A stretch of DNA of 64,000 nt. It comes from Paenibacillus sp. MAEPY2. GTDB lineage: Bacteria; Bacillota; Bacilli; Paenibacillales; Paenibacillaceae. The translations under genes and the position numbers were made by a program. The stretch spans positions 62,001 through 126,000 of the forward strand of contig NZ_AWUK01000027.1 of assembly GCF_000499205.1 (NCBI RefSeq). Reading direction: 5' to 3'. This document shows positions 26,726 to 36,502 of this stretch, piece by piece. Position 1 is the first letter of the stretch. Each line of letters begins with the position of its first letter. The notes under the pieces were generated by a model. It had not been told where the DNA came from, ran no database searches, and was given only the letters and a program-made list of their open reading frames with translations.

Positions 26726-27898
26726 ATGAAATGGTCAAAATCCGTGCGGTATTTGCTCTGTCTTACCCTGTTTGCTAGTCTGATTGGGGGTGCTCTGGCA
26801 GCTAATGGCGGACAGATCGCCGAAGCTGCAGCGAATGAGTACAAATTTGATTTTGGTGCCGGTGCAGTTGAGAACGGTTATACAGGTGTATTGGCAACGG
26901 ATGCCTACACTTCAGCGAAAGGCTATGGATTCAATACACCTGCCAGTATGCGAAATGTAACTGCCTCCGGAACGGGCGCTGCAAGCGATGCCGTACAGTT
27001 TGTTACCTTTGGCACGAAGAGTACGAATACGTTTAATGTGGATCTGTCCAATGGCCTTTACGAGGTCAAAGTGGTTCTGGGCAATACAGCCAGATCGAGT
27101 GTGGCGGCAGAAGGTGTATATCAGATCATCAATATGACGGGTAACGGGGCGACCGATCAATTTCAAATTCCGGTGACGGACGGACAGTTAAATCTGTTGG
27201 TAACAGAAGGTAAGGAAGGCACGGCATTTACACTCAGCGCACTTGAAATCCGGAAAATATCGAGTCAGACGGTGACGAACCGTACGATCTATATTGGAGG
27301 CGATTCGACGGTCTGCAATTACTATCCGCTTAACAGCAGTGTGCAGGGTGGCTGGGGACAGCTGTTTCCTTCCTACGTGAATACCAGTACATTTCAGGTT
27401 CGGAATATGGCCTCAAGCGGTCAATTTGCAAGAGGCTTCCGCGATGATGGACAGATGGAAGCGATTCTGAAGTATATTAAGCCAGGAGATTACTTTATTT
27501 TGCAATTAGGGATTAATGATACGAATGCAAAGAATAATACAACGGAAGCGGAGTTCAAGGAGATCATGCGTGATATGGTTCGTCAGGCCAAAAATAAAGG
27601 AGCCACCGTAATTCTATCAACGCCTCAGGGTCGGGCAACTGATTTCAATTCAGCCAATGTGCATACTGCGGAGAATCGCTGGTACAATGCATCTACACGT
27701 ACACTGGCTCAGGAAGAGGGTGTGGCACTTGTAGATCTGAACAAACTTAGTTCGGCCTATTTCACTTCCATTGGACCGGCTGCAACACTGGCCTTGTACA
27801 TGCCAGGAGACACGCTGCATCCGAATCGGGATGGTGCTGCCCAGCTTGCACGAATCGTTGCTGCTGATCTGAGAAAACAGGGACTTGATGGATTTTGA
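26726..27898 (+). CDS. secreted SGNH/GDSL rhamnogalacturonan acetylesterase-like enzyme
   Basis: 390-residue exported esterase. Signal peptide at residues 1 to about 25-35 (Lys-rich start, hydrophobic core, then AxA). Residues about 40-180 form a beta-sandwich domain opening with YKFDFGAGA, as found in front of many rhamnogalacturonan acetylesterases. The SGNH hydrolase follows: block I GGDSTV with Ser194, block II Gly, block III Asn in LGINDT and block V Asp-x-x-His in GDTLHPN. It should remove acetyl groups from pectic rhamnogalacturonan outside the cell. The ATG at 26726 is chosen since GAGGAG precedes it. A perfect GC-rich hairpin closes the unit. Confidence 0.85.
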   Translation: MKWSKSVRYLLCLTLFASLIGGALAANGGQIAEAAANEYKFDFGAGAVENGYTGVLATDAYTSAKGYGFNTPASMRNVTASGTGAASDAVQFVTFGTKSTNTFNVDLSNGLYEVKVVLGNTARSSVAAEGVYQIINMTGNGATDQFQIPVTDGQLNLLVTEGKEGTAFTLSALEIRKISSQTVTNRTIYIGGDSTVCNYYPLNSSVQGGWGQLFPSYVNTSTFQVRNMASSGQFARGFRDDGQMEAILKYIKPGDYFILQLGINDTNAKNNTTEAEFKEIMRDMVRQAKNKGATVILSTPQGRATDFNSANVHTAENRWYNASTRTLAQEEGVALVDLNKLSSAYFTSIGPAATLALYMPGDTLHPNRDGAAQLARIVAADLRKQGLDGF

Positions 27899-27972
27899 TT
27901 CGGTTAAAATATAGTTTACTTCCGCTGCCACGAAAATAGGTTGGACTGGACTAAGCTAGTCTCATAGACCCC

Positions 27973-28022
27973 AAATACCCCCGGGACGGCCACATCATGT
28001 GTGGCATGTCCCGGGGGTATTT
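27973..28022. terminator. bidirectional terminator
   Basis: AAATACCCCCGGGAC pairs perfectly with GTCCCGGGGGTATTT, with GCCACA/TGTGGC extending the stem. It sits between the converging esterase unit and the mrp operon. Confidence 0.88.
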
Positions 28023-28039
28023 GATTATAGACCAAGCGA

Positions 28040-28432
28040 CTATTCCATCATGTCCTTGGCTTCATGGTTGACCTTTTTACCCTTCAAGAGCGGTTCAAGT
28101 TCATCCTGCACACTCTGTTCCCATAGGGGGACATCCGTTCGATAGGCAGCCCGTGCGTTCAGATGTCCGGCTACCGGTGCTGTGATAAAGACAAACACAA
28201 TGCCAAGCAATACCCGGGCACTAATATAGTTGTCAAAATACCAGAAGAAAAGAAACGTTCCGCTCAGTACACAAAGTACGCCAAGTGTAGTGCTTTTGGT
28301 GGCGGCATGCGCCCGTAGATATACATCTGGCAGTCGGATCAGTCCGAACGCGCTAAATGCGCTTAGTAGGGCGCCCAGCAGGACAATGAGCCCAATGACA
28401 ATTCCGGCGGTTCCATCAACGATCGCCTTCAT
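28040..28432 (-). CDS. mrpG: Mrp antiporter subunit G
   Basis: 130-residue MnhG/MrpG subunit of the multi-subunit Na+(K+)/H+ antiporter. Three membrane helices; the segments FSAFGLIRLPDVYLRAHAAT and the GIVFVFITAPVAGHL helix are typical of the family. The polar tail ends in a charged KKVNHEAKD stretch. The start at 28432 overlaps the end of mrpF by 17 bases, indicating translational coupling. The long frame upstream belongs to the mrpF region. It is the last gene of the operon. Confidence 0.88.
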   Translation of the reverse strand: MKAIVDGTAGIVIGLIVLLGALLSAFSAFGLIRLPDVYLRAHAATKSTTLGVLCVLSGTFLFFWYFDNYISARVLLGIVFVFITAPVAGHLNARAAYRTDVPLWEQSVQDELEPLLKGKKVNHEAKDMME

Positions 28433-28700
28433 TTTTGAACACCGCCCCCCGTTCAATGTATCGTGCAAATGCAACTGTGCTTAGAAAAGCGAGAATGCCA
28501 ATTAACAGAATAATATCCAGATAAGCTTGGGTATGAAGCATCATGGATAATACCGCAACAATGGCAATGACATTAATACCGATGGTATCCAGTGCCGTAA
28601 TCCGGTCGGCCATGGAGGGTCCTCGCAGCACCCGGTACAGACAACCCAGGATTGCCAGGGATAGAATAAGCAAGGATATGAACAAAATTGAGGATAACAT
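28416..28700 (-). CDS. mrpF: Mrp antiporter subunit F
   Basis: 94-residue MnhF/MrpF subunit with three membrane helices. The stretch RVLRGPSMADRITALDTIGINV is the family hallmark, with the Arg-Asp pair inside the membrane. The ATG has GGAGGTGA upstream and overlaps the mrpE stop as TAATG, so the two are translationally coupled. In B. subtilis MrpF alone also gives cholate efflux; no such claim can be read here. Confidence 0.9.
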   Translation of the reverse strand: MLSSILFISLLILSLAILGCLYRVLRGPSMADRITALDTIGINVIAIVAVLSMMLHTQAYLDIILLIGILAFLSTVAFARYIERGAVFKNEGDR

Positions 28701-29176
28701 TAACGTGTCACCTCCATAATGGCTTTTTCAAACGTATTTTTGATATCATCACTCATTTTCTGTTGATCTTTAATATCCAGCGCGTGAATATATAATTTAC
28801 GTTGATTGCCCGAAATTTCAAGTGGAAGGGAACCTGGCGTTAGTGAAATGAGCAGGCACAGGAGTGTAACTTCCCAATCGGAGGATAGCTGTGTCTGATA
28901 GGTAAATATGCCTGGACGAATATCAAGCTTCGGCTTCACAATCTGGCGAATAACTTCAATACTGGCCCGTACCAGCTCCTTGAGCAGCAAGGCAATCAGC
29001 TTGATGATTGCCCAGACATGAACGATGTAGAAGCGTTGCGGAAAGAACCGCCGCATACCCCCAATCAACAGCAGACCCAGCAGATAACCCGTGAGAAAGC
29101 CAACGCCATTCCACGCATTATTCAGAAACATCCATACAAAAGCAATGATCAGATTCAGCACAATCTGAAAGGCCAT
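28700..29176 (-). CDS. mrpE: Mrp antiporter subunit E
   Basis: 158-residue MnhE/MrpE subunit: two or three N-terminal helices (residues 1-60) and a cytoplasmic domain with the motifs LKELVRASIEVIRQIVKPKLDIRPGI and SLTPGSLPLEI. The ATG at 29176 is taken, nine bases from GAAGGAG; another ATG at 29182 lies only three bases from it. The Shine-Dalgarno sits in the last codons of mrpD. Confidence 0.88.
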   Translation of the reverse strand: MAFQIVLNLIIAFVWMFLNNAWNGVGFLTGYLLGLLLIGGMRRFFPQRFYIVHVWAIIKLIALLLKELVRASIEVIRQIVKPKLDIRPGIFTYQTQLSSDWEVTLLCLLISLTPGSLPLEISGNQRKLYIHALDIKDQQKMSDDIKNTFEKAIMEVTR

Positions 29177-29182
29177 ACGCAT

Positions 29183-30661
29183 CTACTCCTTCAATACTGC
29201 ATCAATATAAATATTGGGATGCAGCAGAATGTCGCCTGCGCGGGAGGTCAGCTGGAACATGCCCTCAGCCCCCACACCCATCGCGATGATGAACACAAAC
29301 AGAATTCCGGCAGGGATGAGCAGGCCGTTCACGGCATAAGGTCTTCTCACTGCACCTGCTGGCGGTTCACCCCAGAACGCCTGGATGAAGATACGCAGTA
29401 CCGAGTATAACATCAGCAGGCTGGAAAGGACGGCAATGCCTGTCAGACCGTACAAGCCCGCCTGTAACCCGCCTTCGAACAGTAGCAATTTCCCAGGAAA
29501 TCCACTGAAAGGCGGAATGCCAGCCAAGGCAAGTGCACTGATGAAGAACATCCAGCCAAGCAGTGGATAGCGATGGATCAGACCGCCCATATTGTCGAGC
29601 TTGGAAGTTCCTGCGACCGCGATCAGAGCACCCCCGAGCAGGAAGAGCAGTGTTTTGATCAGCATGTCATGCAGCATGTAGAAGAGAAGACCTTCCAGTG
29701 ACGGACGACTCGCTGCCGCCATGCCGAAGGCCACAAATCCCACACCTGCGATAACATTGTAGATCAGAATCTTATTGACGTCACGATAGGACATAGCCCC
29801 GATTACCCCAAGTACCATGGTCGCTCCCGCCATCCAGCCGATAAGTGCATGGAAGAAATCCGGATCATGATAGAAAATGAGTGTGAATGTTCGCACAATA
29901 GCGTACAGGCCAACTTTGGTCAGCAATCCGGCGAATAGGGCGGTGACGACTGCCGGAGGGGCTGCATAAGAGCCGGATAACCAGAAGAAAAGGAACAATC
30001 CAGCCTTAATACTGAATACGATCAGGAAGAGGACGGCAATCAGCGTGATGACTCCACTCTGTCCGACCCCGGCGATCCGATTGGACAAGTCGGCCATGTT
30101 TAGTGTGCCGGTAACAGAGTAGAGAAAGCCAATAGAAGCTACAAATAACGCAGAAGAGACAATATTAATCAATACATACTTGATTGTTTCCCGTAATTGT
30201 CTCTCCGTACCTCCCAATACAATCAGTGCATATGAAGAGATGAGCATTAGTTCAAAGCATACAAACAGGTTAAACAGGTCTCCCGTTAGGAATGAACCGT
30301 TCACGCCTGCTATCAGAAAATGAAAGAACGGGTAAAAATGATGTTCTTCCCGTTCCTTATTCACGCTGCGGAAGGCATAGAGCAGACATGCGAACCCAAT
30401 GATTGAAGCGGCAACGACGAGCAAGGCTGATACCATATCGGCAACAAGTACGATACCGTAGGGTGGTTCCCAGCCTCCCATATTCAGGGTTTGTATCCCG
30501 GACTGTGCCACTTGGGTAATGAGCACGGTTGAAGCGGCTGCCGTCATCAAAAGGCCAATAACACTTACAACCCGCTGGATATTTGTCCGTCGGAAGAACA
30601 GAAGGGCAATAACCCCGGTAATCAGTGGCAGCAGAATGGGCAGAACCACGAGATTATTCAT
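29183..30661 (-). CDS. mrpD: Mrp antiporter subunit D
   Basis: 492-residue proton-translocating subunit homologous to NuoM/N of complex I, with about 14 helices. The conserved stretch YALIVLGGTERQLRETIKY-like region near residue 145 carries the essential Glu of TM5, and lysines in the later GLLTKVG and HDMLIKTLLFLLGG helices match the proton path of this family. It overlaps mrpC by eight bases and touches mrpE, so it belongs to one tightly packed operon. Confidence 0.9.
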   Translation of the reverse strand: MNNLVVLPILLPLITGVIALLFFRRTNIQRVVSVIGLLMTAAASTVLITQVAQSGIQTLNMGGWEPPYGIVLVADMVSALLVVAASIIGFACLLYAFRSVNKEREEHHFYPFFHFLIAGVNGSFLTGDLFNLFVCFELMLISSYALIVLGGTERQLRETIKYVLINIVSSALFVASIGFLYSVTGTLNMADLSNRIAGVGQSGVITLIAVLFLIVFSIKAGLFLFFWLSGSYAAPPAVVTALFAGLLTKVGLYAIVRTFTLIFYHDPDFFHALIGWMAGATMVLGVIGAMSYRDVNKILIYNVIAGVGFVAFGMAAASRPSLEGLLFYMLHDMLIKTLLFLLGGALIAVAGTSKLDNMGGLIHRYPLLGWMFFISALALAGIPPFSGFPGKLLLFEGGLQAGLYGLTGIAVLSSLLMLYSVLRIFIQAFWGEPPAGAVRRPYAVNGLLIPAGILFVFIIAMGVGAEGMFQLTSRAGDILLHPNIYIDAVLKE

Positions 30662-30992
30662 AAGGACGCCCCCTTACTTCTTCCATATCGTCTGTCTTTA
30701 GCTTCAAATAGGAGCGATAGGAGAGTACAAAGAAAAAGGCGGTTAGTCCGAAATTAATGACGATGGATGTTAAAATCAGAGCCTGGGGGAGTGGATCGAC
30801 GTATCGTTCAGCCTGCTCCCCGAGCAGCGGTGGTGCACCTGTTTTGAGACGTGACATCGTAATCAGCAGCAGATGCACCCCATGGGTTAGTATGGACATG
30901 CCGAGCACGATACGGAGCAGGCTCCGCGATAAGATTAAAAAGACGGCGACTGCGAACAGAATGCCAACGGCCACACACATCAATATTTCCAT
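30654..30992 (-). CDS. mrpC: Mrp antiporter subunit C
   Basis: 112-residue NuoK-like subunit with three helices. The segments SRSLLRIVLGMSILTHGVHLLLI and DPLPQALILTSIVINFGLTAF are characteristic. The start lies one base past the mrpA-B stop and the end overlaps mrpD, again a coupled operon gene. Confidence 0.9.
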   Translation of the reverse strand: MEILMCVAVGILFAVAVFLILSRSLLRIVLGMSILTHGVHLLLITMSRLKTGAPPLLGEQAERYVDPLPQALILTSIVINFGLTAFFFVLSYRSYLKLKTDDMEEVRGRPYE

Positions 30993-30993
30993 A

Positions 30994-33951
30994 TCAGCGA
31001 TCCTCCCCGATCTGTAGAATGATATTCATGGTGACTCCCAGGACGGCGAGATACACGCCGAGGTCAAACAGCATGGCGGTTGCAAGTTCCGTTTCTCCCA
31101 GTATTGGAAGATCGAAATAACCAAAGGTCTGACTCAGGAAGGGTACGCCGAACAAAAACGAGCCAGCTCCAGTCAATAACGCAATGCCCAAGCCAATGGC
31201 CGTCAAGGTGCGGAAATCGATAGGTAAAGCTTTGCGTACGGTATCCGTACTAAATGCCAGCGCTAGTAATACCAGCGCAGCAGCCGTCACCAGGCCGCCA
31301 ATGAAGCCACCACCCGGGTTATGATGTCCGGCGAAGAACAGATGGAGCGCGAAGGTCAGAATGATAAAGACAACTACCTTGGTCGTCGTTTGCAGCAATA
31401 CATCGTTGCTTTGAAGGGGTACGGTATCCCATGTTGATGAGCTGCGTTCACGATTGCCATACTTTTTCGTATTGTCTGCTTCGTCACCCGTCTCATTATC
31501 GGTTTCTTCAGTTTGTTCTTTCTTGCGGAATTTCAGTCTTGCGCCAAGGTCCCTCGCTTCGAGATTGAGATTAATCATGGAATAGATGGACAATGAAGCT
31601 ACCCCAAGCACCATAATCTCCAGTAAGGTATCGAATCCTCGGAAGTCCACCAGCAGCACATTGACGACATTTTTGCCGCCAGCCAGATTGTAGCTCTCCT
31701 GAATGAAAAAGTCTGAAATGCTTTCCAGTGACGCAGTTCCGCTCGCTGCCAAGGCAACAAAGGTCATGACGATCCCAACAGCAATCGCAACGATCATATT
31801 CACACTAAGATAACGTCGGCTTGATTTGCCCCGTTGTAGCTCAGGCAGATGGTAGAAACAAAGCAGAAATAGTGCAACGGATACCGTCTCTACAATCATC
31901 TGGGTCAATGCGAGATCCGGTGCTCGGAACAGCACGAACAGCAAAGTGACGAGGTAACCAACCGCGCCTGTCATAATGACTGCGGATAGTCTGTTCTTGG
32001 CAAACGGGATTGAAACCGCAGCAGCAATTAATGCCAGCAGCAGTACTGCCTCATAGAAAGAGAAGGGGGCATTGCCCTTGAAGTTCCAGCTGATATTTTC
32101 CCCTGAGCGGAAAAAGGCATAAACCAGCAATGCAACGGTGAACGAGAAAATGTATACCAAATAATTACGAACCGAGCCGTTCATATAGGCTTCCGTCCAT
32201 TTGCGTGCATAATGCTGAAGATTATCGAGCACGACATGGTACATATTGTTTATCGTTAAGCCTTGCGGATAGTGCTCATAAATCGTTCTCCAGCGGGGCA
32301 GCAGTTTGTACATGGTTATGCCGAGGGCAATTACACCGATAGTCATAATCAATTCAGGAGTAATGCCATGCCATAGGGAGAAATGAACATCAAAGTGCTC
32401 TTTTCCGTTCAGCAGAGATGGAAGTACTGCGGCCATCGCCGGTTCAATCAATGATTCAGCCAGCAGATTCGGGAATAGACCAAAGGTGATAACGAGTATT
32501 CCAAGAATAACTGGAGGAATCAGCATGCCGACAGGAGCTTCATGCTGCTTCTCAGCAGGAATCTCGCTGCGAGTTCGTCCAAGGAACGTTTTGAATACAA
32601 TAATAAGCGCATAGATCAAAGTGAACACACTTGCGAGCCAGGCGAACACAGGCAAGAGTACGCTCCATGAACCGAGTCCAAAGATGCGGAGGTGTGTCAC
32701 TTCCACCATGGCCTGGAAGAACAGCTCCTTGCTCAGAAATCCGTTGAACGGCGGAATTCCGGCCATGGCGAGTGCTCCGACGAGCGCTACCGTAAAGGTC
32801 ACTGGCATAAACGAAGCAAGACCGCCGAGTTTCCTTATATCCCGGGTACCTGTTTCATGATCCACAATCCCAACGACCATGAACAGTGCCGCCTTGAAGG
32901 TAGCGTGGTTGAACAGATGAAGCAAGGCTGCCGTAATGGCAACCGTGTACATCGCGGAGGATTCGCCATATCCGAAATAGATGGCCGCTGAGCCAACGCC
33001 GAGCAGGGACATGATCAGACCAAGCTGTGAAATTGTAGAATAGGCCAGAATCGCTTTGAGATCATTTTTTTTCACGGCGAGGAAAGATCCATAACACAGG
33101 GTGAGCAGTCCAACGCCGGTGACAAGCCAGAACCACAACCCCTGTCCACCGAAAATCGGTGTAAACCGGGCGACAACATACAGTCCCGCCTTAACCATCG
33201 TAGCCGAATGCAGATAGGCGCTGACGGGAGTTGGAGCTTCCATGGCGTCTGGCAGCCAGATGTGGAACGGGAATTGTGCGGATTTCGTAAACGCCCCGAC
33301 CAGAATCAGCACAAGAGCTGGCAAGAATAGTGAACTATCCTGTATCTGCCCCCACTCTGTAATGGTTGCCCGGATGCTGAACGTGCCAGTCATGAGATAC
33401 ATCAACATGAAACCGGCGAGCATGGCGAATCCGCCAAATACGGTAATAAGGAACGATTTTTGTGCACCTGAGGTGGATGCTTCGCGTTTGTAATGAAATG
33501 CGATCAGGAGAAAGGACGTAATACTGGTCAACTCCCAGAATCCGTACAACACAATCATATTATCTGACAGCACCACACCAAGCATGGCTCCCATAAACAT
33601 CAGCAGGTACAGATAGAAGCGGTTCAAGGCTTCTTTAGTGTCCATGTAGAAGATAGAATACAGGACCACCAGAGTTCCTATTCCGGTGATTAACAGTGTC
33701 AGCAGCAAACTTAGACCATCCAGATATAGATTGAATCCAATGTCCAGTGACGGAATCCAGGGTATATACCCGGATACCATATTTCGCTGGGACACGGCGG
33801 GTAAGAGACTCGCAAAATAAACAAATAATAGGGCCGGGACAAGTAAAACCAGCCATCCCATATGTATTTTACGGAAGAAACGATGCAGCATGGCAAGTAC
33901 AACACCAGCGGCAAAAGGCAGAATTACAGCAACATGAAGCAGGCTCAACAT
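30994..33951 (-). CDS. mrpA: Mrp antiporter subunit A-B fusion
   Basis: 985-residue first subunit. Residues 1 to about 800 form MrpA: a NuoL-like core of some 14 helices with HIWLPDAMEAPTPVSAYLHS and the lysine-containing TM8 region, then the MrpA-specific C-terminal helices ending with a stretch that normally terminates MrpA. A charged linker (about 805-845, including ETDNETGDEAD) leads into a complete MrpB domain (about 850-985: GHHNPGGGFIGGLV, ETELATAMLFDLGVYLAVLG). In Bacillus mrpA and mrpB are separate; here they are one chain. The ATG has GGGGGTG upstream. It opens the operon mrpAB-C-D-E-F-G, for sodium/alkali tolerance and pH homeostasis. Confidence 0.9.
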   Translation of the reverse strand: MLSLLHVAVILPFAAGVVLAMLHRFFRKIHMGWLVLLVPALLFVYFASLLPAVSQRNMVSGYIPWIPSLDIGFNLYLDGLSLLLTLLITGIGTLVVLYSIFYMDTKEALNRFYLYLLMFMGAMLGVVLSDNMIVLYGFWELTSITSFLLIAFHYKREASTSGAQKSFLITVFGGFAMLAGFMLMYLMTGTFSIRATITEWGQIQDSSLFLPALVLILVGAFTKSAQFPFHIWLPDAMEAPTPVSAYLHSATMVKAGLYVVARFTPIFGGQGLWFWLVTGVGLLTLCYGSFLAVKKNDLKAILAYSTISQLGLIMSLLGVGSAAIYFGYGESSAMYTVAITAALLHLFNHATFKAALFMVVGIVDHETGTRDIRKLGGLASFMPVTFTVALVGALAMAGIPPFNGFLSKELFFQAMVEVTHLRIFGLGSWSVLLPVFAWLASVFTLIYALIIVFKTFLGRTRSEIPAEKQHEAPVGMLIPPVILGILVITFGLFPNLLAESLIEPAMAAVLPSLLNGKEHFDVHFSLWHGITPELIMTIGVIALGITMYKLLPRWRTIYEHYPQGLTINNMYHVVLDNLQHYARKWTEAYMNGSVRNYLVYIFSFTVALLVYAFFRSGENISWNFKGNAPFSFYEAVLLLALIAAAVSIPFAKNRLSAVIMTGAVGYLVTLLFVLFRAPDLALTQMIVETVSVALFLLCFYHLPELQRGKSSRRYLSVNMIVAIAVGIVMTFVALAASGTASLESISDFFIQESYNLAGGKNVVNVLLVDFRGFDTLLEIMVLGVASLSIYSMINLNLEARDLGARLKFRKKEQTEETDNETGDEADNTKKYGNRERSSSTWDTVPLQSNDVLLQTTTKVVVFIILTFALHLFFAGHHNPGGGFIGGLVTAAALVLLALAFSTDTVRKALPIDFRTLTAIGLGIALLTGAGSFLFGVPFLSQTFGYFDLPILGETELATAMLFDLGVYLAVLGVTMNIILQIGEDR

Positions 33952-34251
33952 TACACCCCCAATGACTGAATTTCGAATGCTCTTCGTTGTGACAAACAGT
34001 GCTCGCTTGGCTCATACGAGCATGCTTGCTCTCTATATTCATAACCCAAGTATGTATATACAGAATCGTGACTATTCTTTGAATGGAAGAATCACGGTGC
34101 GAATATCCATCCAACATTGTATGGACATGTATAATAAAAAAAGACGTGATTTCCGATAAAGATGAAAACGTATAGGTGACATCCGGTTGTTCTTTACAGC
34201 ATGGCTAATGTTGAAAAAGCAAGATGTATTCACCGTTTATTGGAGGAAGTT

Positions 34252-35898
34252 ATGTCATTCAAGCTTAAAACGGTTCTCACGATGACCTTCGCTGTGTTAT
34301 CCTTGCTGGTTACACTCACGATCGGTTATATTCTCAGTCAAAAATCATCCATTGCTATTGAGACGGAAATTGGTCATTCCCTAACCAGCACGGCTTCTCA
34401 GACTTCAGACAAGCTGGATCGCTTCATGTGGTCGCGTTCAGGCGAGCTGGATCTTCTGGGCCGAATGATTGCCCTCGAAGACCGTTTCCAGCCTGCCGAA
34501 GTGCAGCTGCTGCTCAATCAGCTTCAAGATAGCTTTCCCACATTCTCATGGGTTGGATTCATGAATCCGAAAGGAAATGTGCTGGCATCCACAGACGGCA
34601 TATTGCGCGGGGACAATTTATCGGAACGGCCCGTGTATCAGGAGGGAATCAAGGGTAAGTTTATTGGAGATGTCCATGATGCCGTCCTTCTGGCGAAGCT
34701 GCTTCCCAACCCAACCGGTGAACCGTTGCAATTTGTCGATATCAGCTTTCCGGTGAAATATAAGAACGGAGAGATTGCTGGCGTACTTGCCGCACATTTG
34801 AGCTGGGCCTGGGCGAAGGAGATGGAGGTTAGTGTCCTGGAACCGCTGAAACATGAGGAAAAGGACATCGAGATGTTTATCGTGAGTCAAAAGGAAAATA
34901 CGGTGCTGCTGGGTCCAAAAGAATGGATTGGTCGTCCTTTGAAGCTATCGGGTATTGAAGGGGCGAGACTGAATAAAAGCATCTGGTCCATAGAACAGTG
35001 GCCGGATGGGAAAGAATATGTTACAGGGTTTGCGACCAGTCAGGGGCATCTGGACTATCCCGGCCTTGGATGGACGGTGGTTATTCGTCAGCTCAAGTCA
35101 ACGGCGTTTTCTTCCGTGACCGACATGCTCTGGTTTAATGTGTGGGCAGGACTCTTGGTTACGGTGCTGTTTGCACTGATTGGCTGGCTGATCTCCCGCC
35201 AGATCTCGGCTCCCATTGCACGGCTGACTCAAGTAGCGAATCGACTGGGTGCTGGAGAGCAAGTACAGATTCCGGAAAATCGAGGCTTTAGGGAGATCGA
35301 AGTGTTGACGCGTTCGTTGGGAGATATGCTGACTTCGCTAACGAATAAAGATTCGGAACTGGTTATCATGCAGAATCTGGCGCATTATGACCAATTGACC
35401 GGACTGCCGAACCGGACAGCACTCGAACTCTATTTGGAAAAATCATTGGAGATGGAAAGTGAACATCACACGTTAACGTTCCTTTATCTGGATCTGGATG
35501 GATTCAAGAGCGTGAATGATACCCTTGGACATCAGACCGGGGACATTCTGCTGCAAAAAGTGGCTCAGCGTTTAGCCAGTCTTAGCCAGGACAAGGGGAT
35601 CACGGTAAGGCTCGGCGGAGATGAGTTCCTTATTGTTCTCCGCACTGTGGGAGTTAATCCAAGAGAAGAAGCACGCATCTATGCTGAAGATATCATACAG
35701 AACCTGAATAAGCCTTTTATTATCGAATATGAGCGGATTCATATTGGATGCAGCATTGGAGGCGCCGAATATCCTGCAAACAGTGGCAATCCGAGTGAAA
35801 TTATTCGCATGGCAGATGAGGCGCTGTATGAATCCAAGCGTGCGGGCAAAAATAGAATGACATTCTATCCTGAATTGAAGAACACACCTAACGGATAA
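34252..35898 (+). CDS. membrane diguanylate cyclase with extracytoplasmic sensor
   Basis: 548-residue signalling protein. TM1 (about residues 8-30) and TM2 (about 295-318) bracket a Cache-like extracellular sensor (SWVGFMNPKGNVLAST, FPVKYKNGEIAGVLAAHLSW); a HAMP domain (SRQISAPIARLTQVANRL) and a full GGDEF domain follow, with NRTALELYLE, LDLDGFKSVNDTLGH and RLGGDEFL. It should make cyclic di-GMP. The RxxD inhibitory site normally five residues before GGDEF is missing, so product inhibition is not expected. The ATG at 34252 has GGAGGAAG at good spacing; the frame start at 34201 lacks one. It diverges from mrp. Confidence 0.88.
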   Translation: MSFKLKTVLTMTFAVLSLLVTLTIGYILSQKSSIAIETEIGHSLTSTASQTSDKLDRFMWSRSGELDLLGRMIALEDRFQPAEVQLLLNQLQDSFPTFSWVGFMNPKGNVLASTDGILRGDNLSERPVYQEGIKGKFIGDVHDAVLLAKLLPNPTGEPLQFVDISFPVKYKNGEIAGVLAAHLSWAWAKEMEVSVLEPLKHEEKDIEMFIVSQKENTVLLGPKEWIGRPLKLSGIEGARLNKSIWSIEQWPDGKEYVTGFATSQGHLDYPGLGWTVVIRQLKSTAFSSVTDMLWFNVWAGLLVTVLFALIGWLISRQISAPIARLTQVANRLGAGEQVQIPENRGFREIEVLTRSLGDMLTSLTNKDSELVIMQNLAHYDQLTGLPNRTALELYLEKSLEMESEHHTLTFLYLDLDGFKSVNDTLGHQTGDILLQKVAQRLASLSQDKGITVRLGGDEFLIVLRTVGVNPREEARIYAEDIIQNLNKPFIIEYERIHIGCSIGGAEYPANSGNPSEIIRMADEALYESKRAGKNRMTFYPELKNTPNG

Positions 35899-35950
35899 TA
35901 TACTATAGAGTATAAGGTAACTGATCAGTAGACAGGCAAGGAGCGATGAG

Positions 35951-36472
35951 ATGTCCGGAAAATATACCAATGTACCCTATGGCTATGAACCGCCCCCAGC
36001 TGCCCGGAAAGGCACCCTGATTTTTTATGATTCATTTGAGCACGTAACGGATGAACAGCTTGAACGGGCCGCTGCTATTGCGGACACACGTGCTTTTGTG
36101 CAACTTGTGCTTTATCCCCTGCATGAGAATACGATGAAGCGAATGAGCAAGGAGGGAGTGCAGCCCTTTTACAAAAGGGAAGACCGCCTTCATGACTGGA
36201 GAAGGGAGCATGCATCCTCCCGCGTACGGGTCGAGGGCTGGGAAGGCAAGCGTAAGAAGTATACGCCGATCGAAGCAGCTCTGCGCCATATGGCAGAAGA
36301 ATACCCCGCTCCTCATTTCCTGTATCTCACGGTGGAGATGGCAAATCAGTTCGCATCCTTTGACTCGTTCAAAGATTGGATTAAGGAAGTACGTCTGATT
36401 ATTGATGGAGAGCCCGCTAAGCTCCACCCGAAGCTGGAGCAAAATACACATCGCTGGGAATGGGTAGAGTAA
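35951..36472 (+). CDS. unknown cytoplasmic protein
   Basis: 173 residues; I do not recognise a family. It begins with a Pro/Tyr-rich stretch (YGYEPPPAARKG), followed by alternating strand and helix pattern, a basic middle (FYKREDRLHDWRREHASS) and a Trp-ending C-terminus. There are no membrane segments or Cys. The ATG has GGAG seven bases upstream. It follows the cyclase by 52 bases in the same direction and is closed by a terminator, so it may share the cyclase transcript; a link to cyclic di-GMP is only positional. Confidence 0.7.
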   Translation: MSGKYTNVPYGYEPPPAARKGTLIFYDSFEHVTDEQLERAAAIADTRAFVQLVLYPLHENTMKRMSKEGVQPFYKREDRLHDWRREHASSRVRVEGWEGKRKKYTPIEAALRHMAEEYPAPHFLYLTVEMANQFASFDSFKDWIKEVRLIIDGEPAKLHPKLEQNTHRWEWVE

Positions 36473-36502
36473 ACCTAAAGGCTTTATAAAGACTAATAAA
36501 GA

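Noticed and set aside
34118..34135. TATAAT at 34130-34135 as promoter of the Cache-GGDEF gene
   Set aside because: The -10 is perfect, but no -35 at a usable distance nor an extended TGn is present, so support is too weak.
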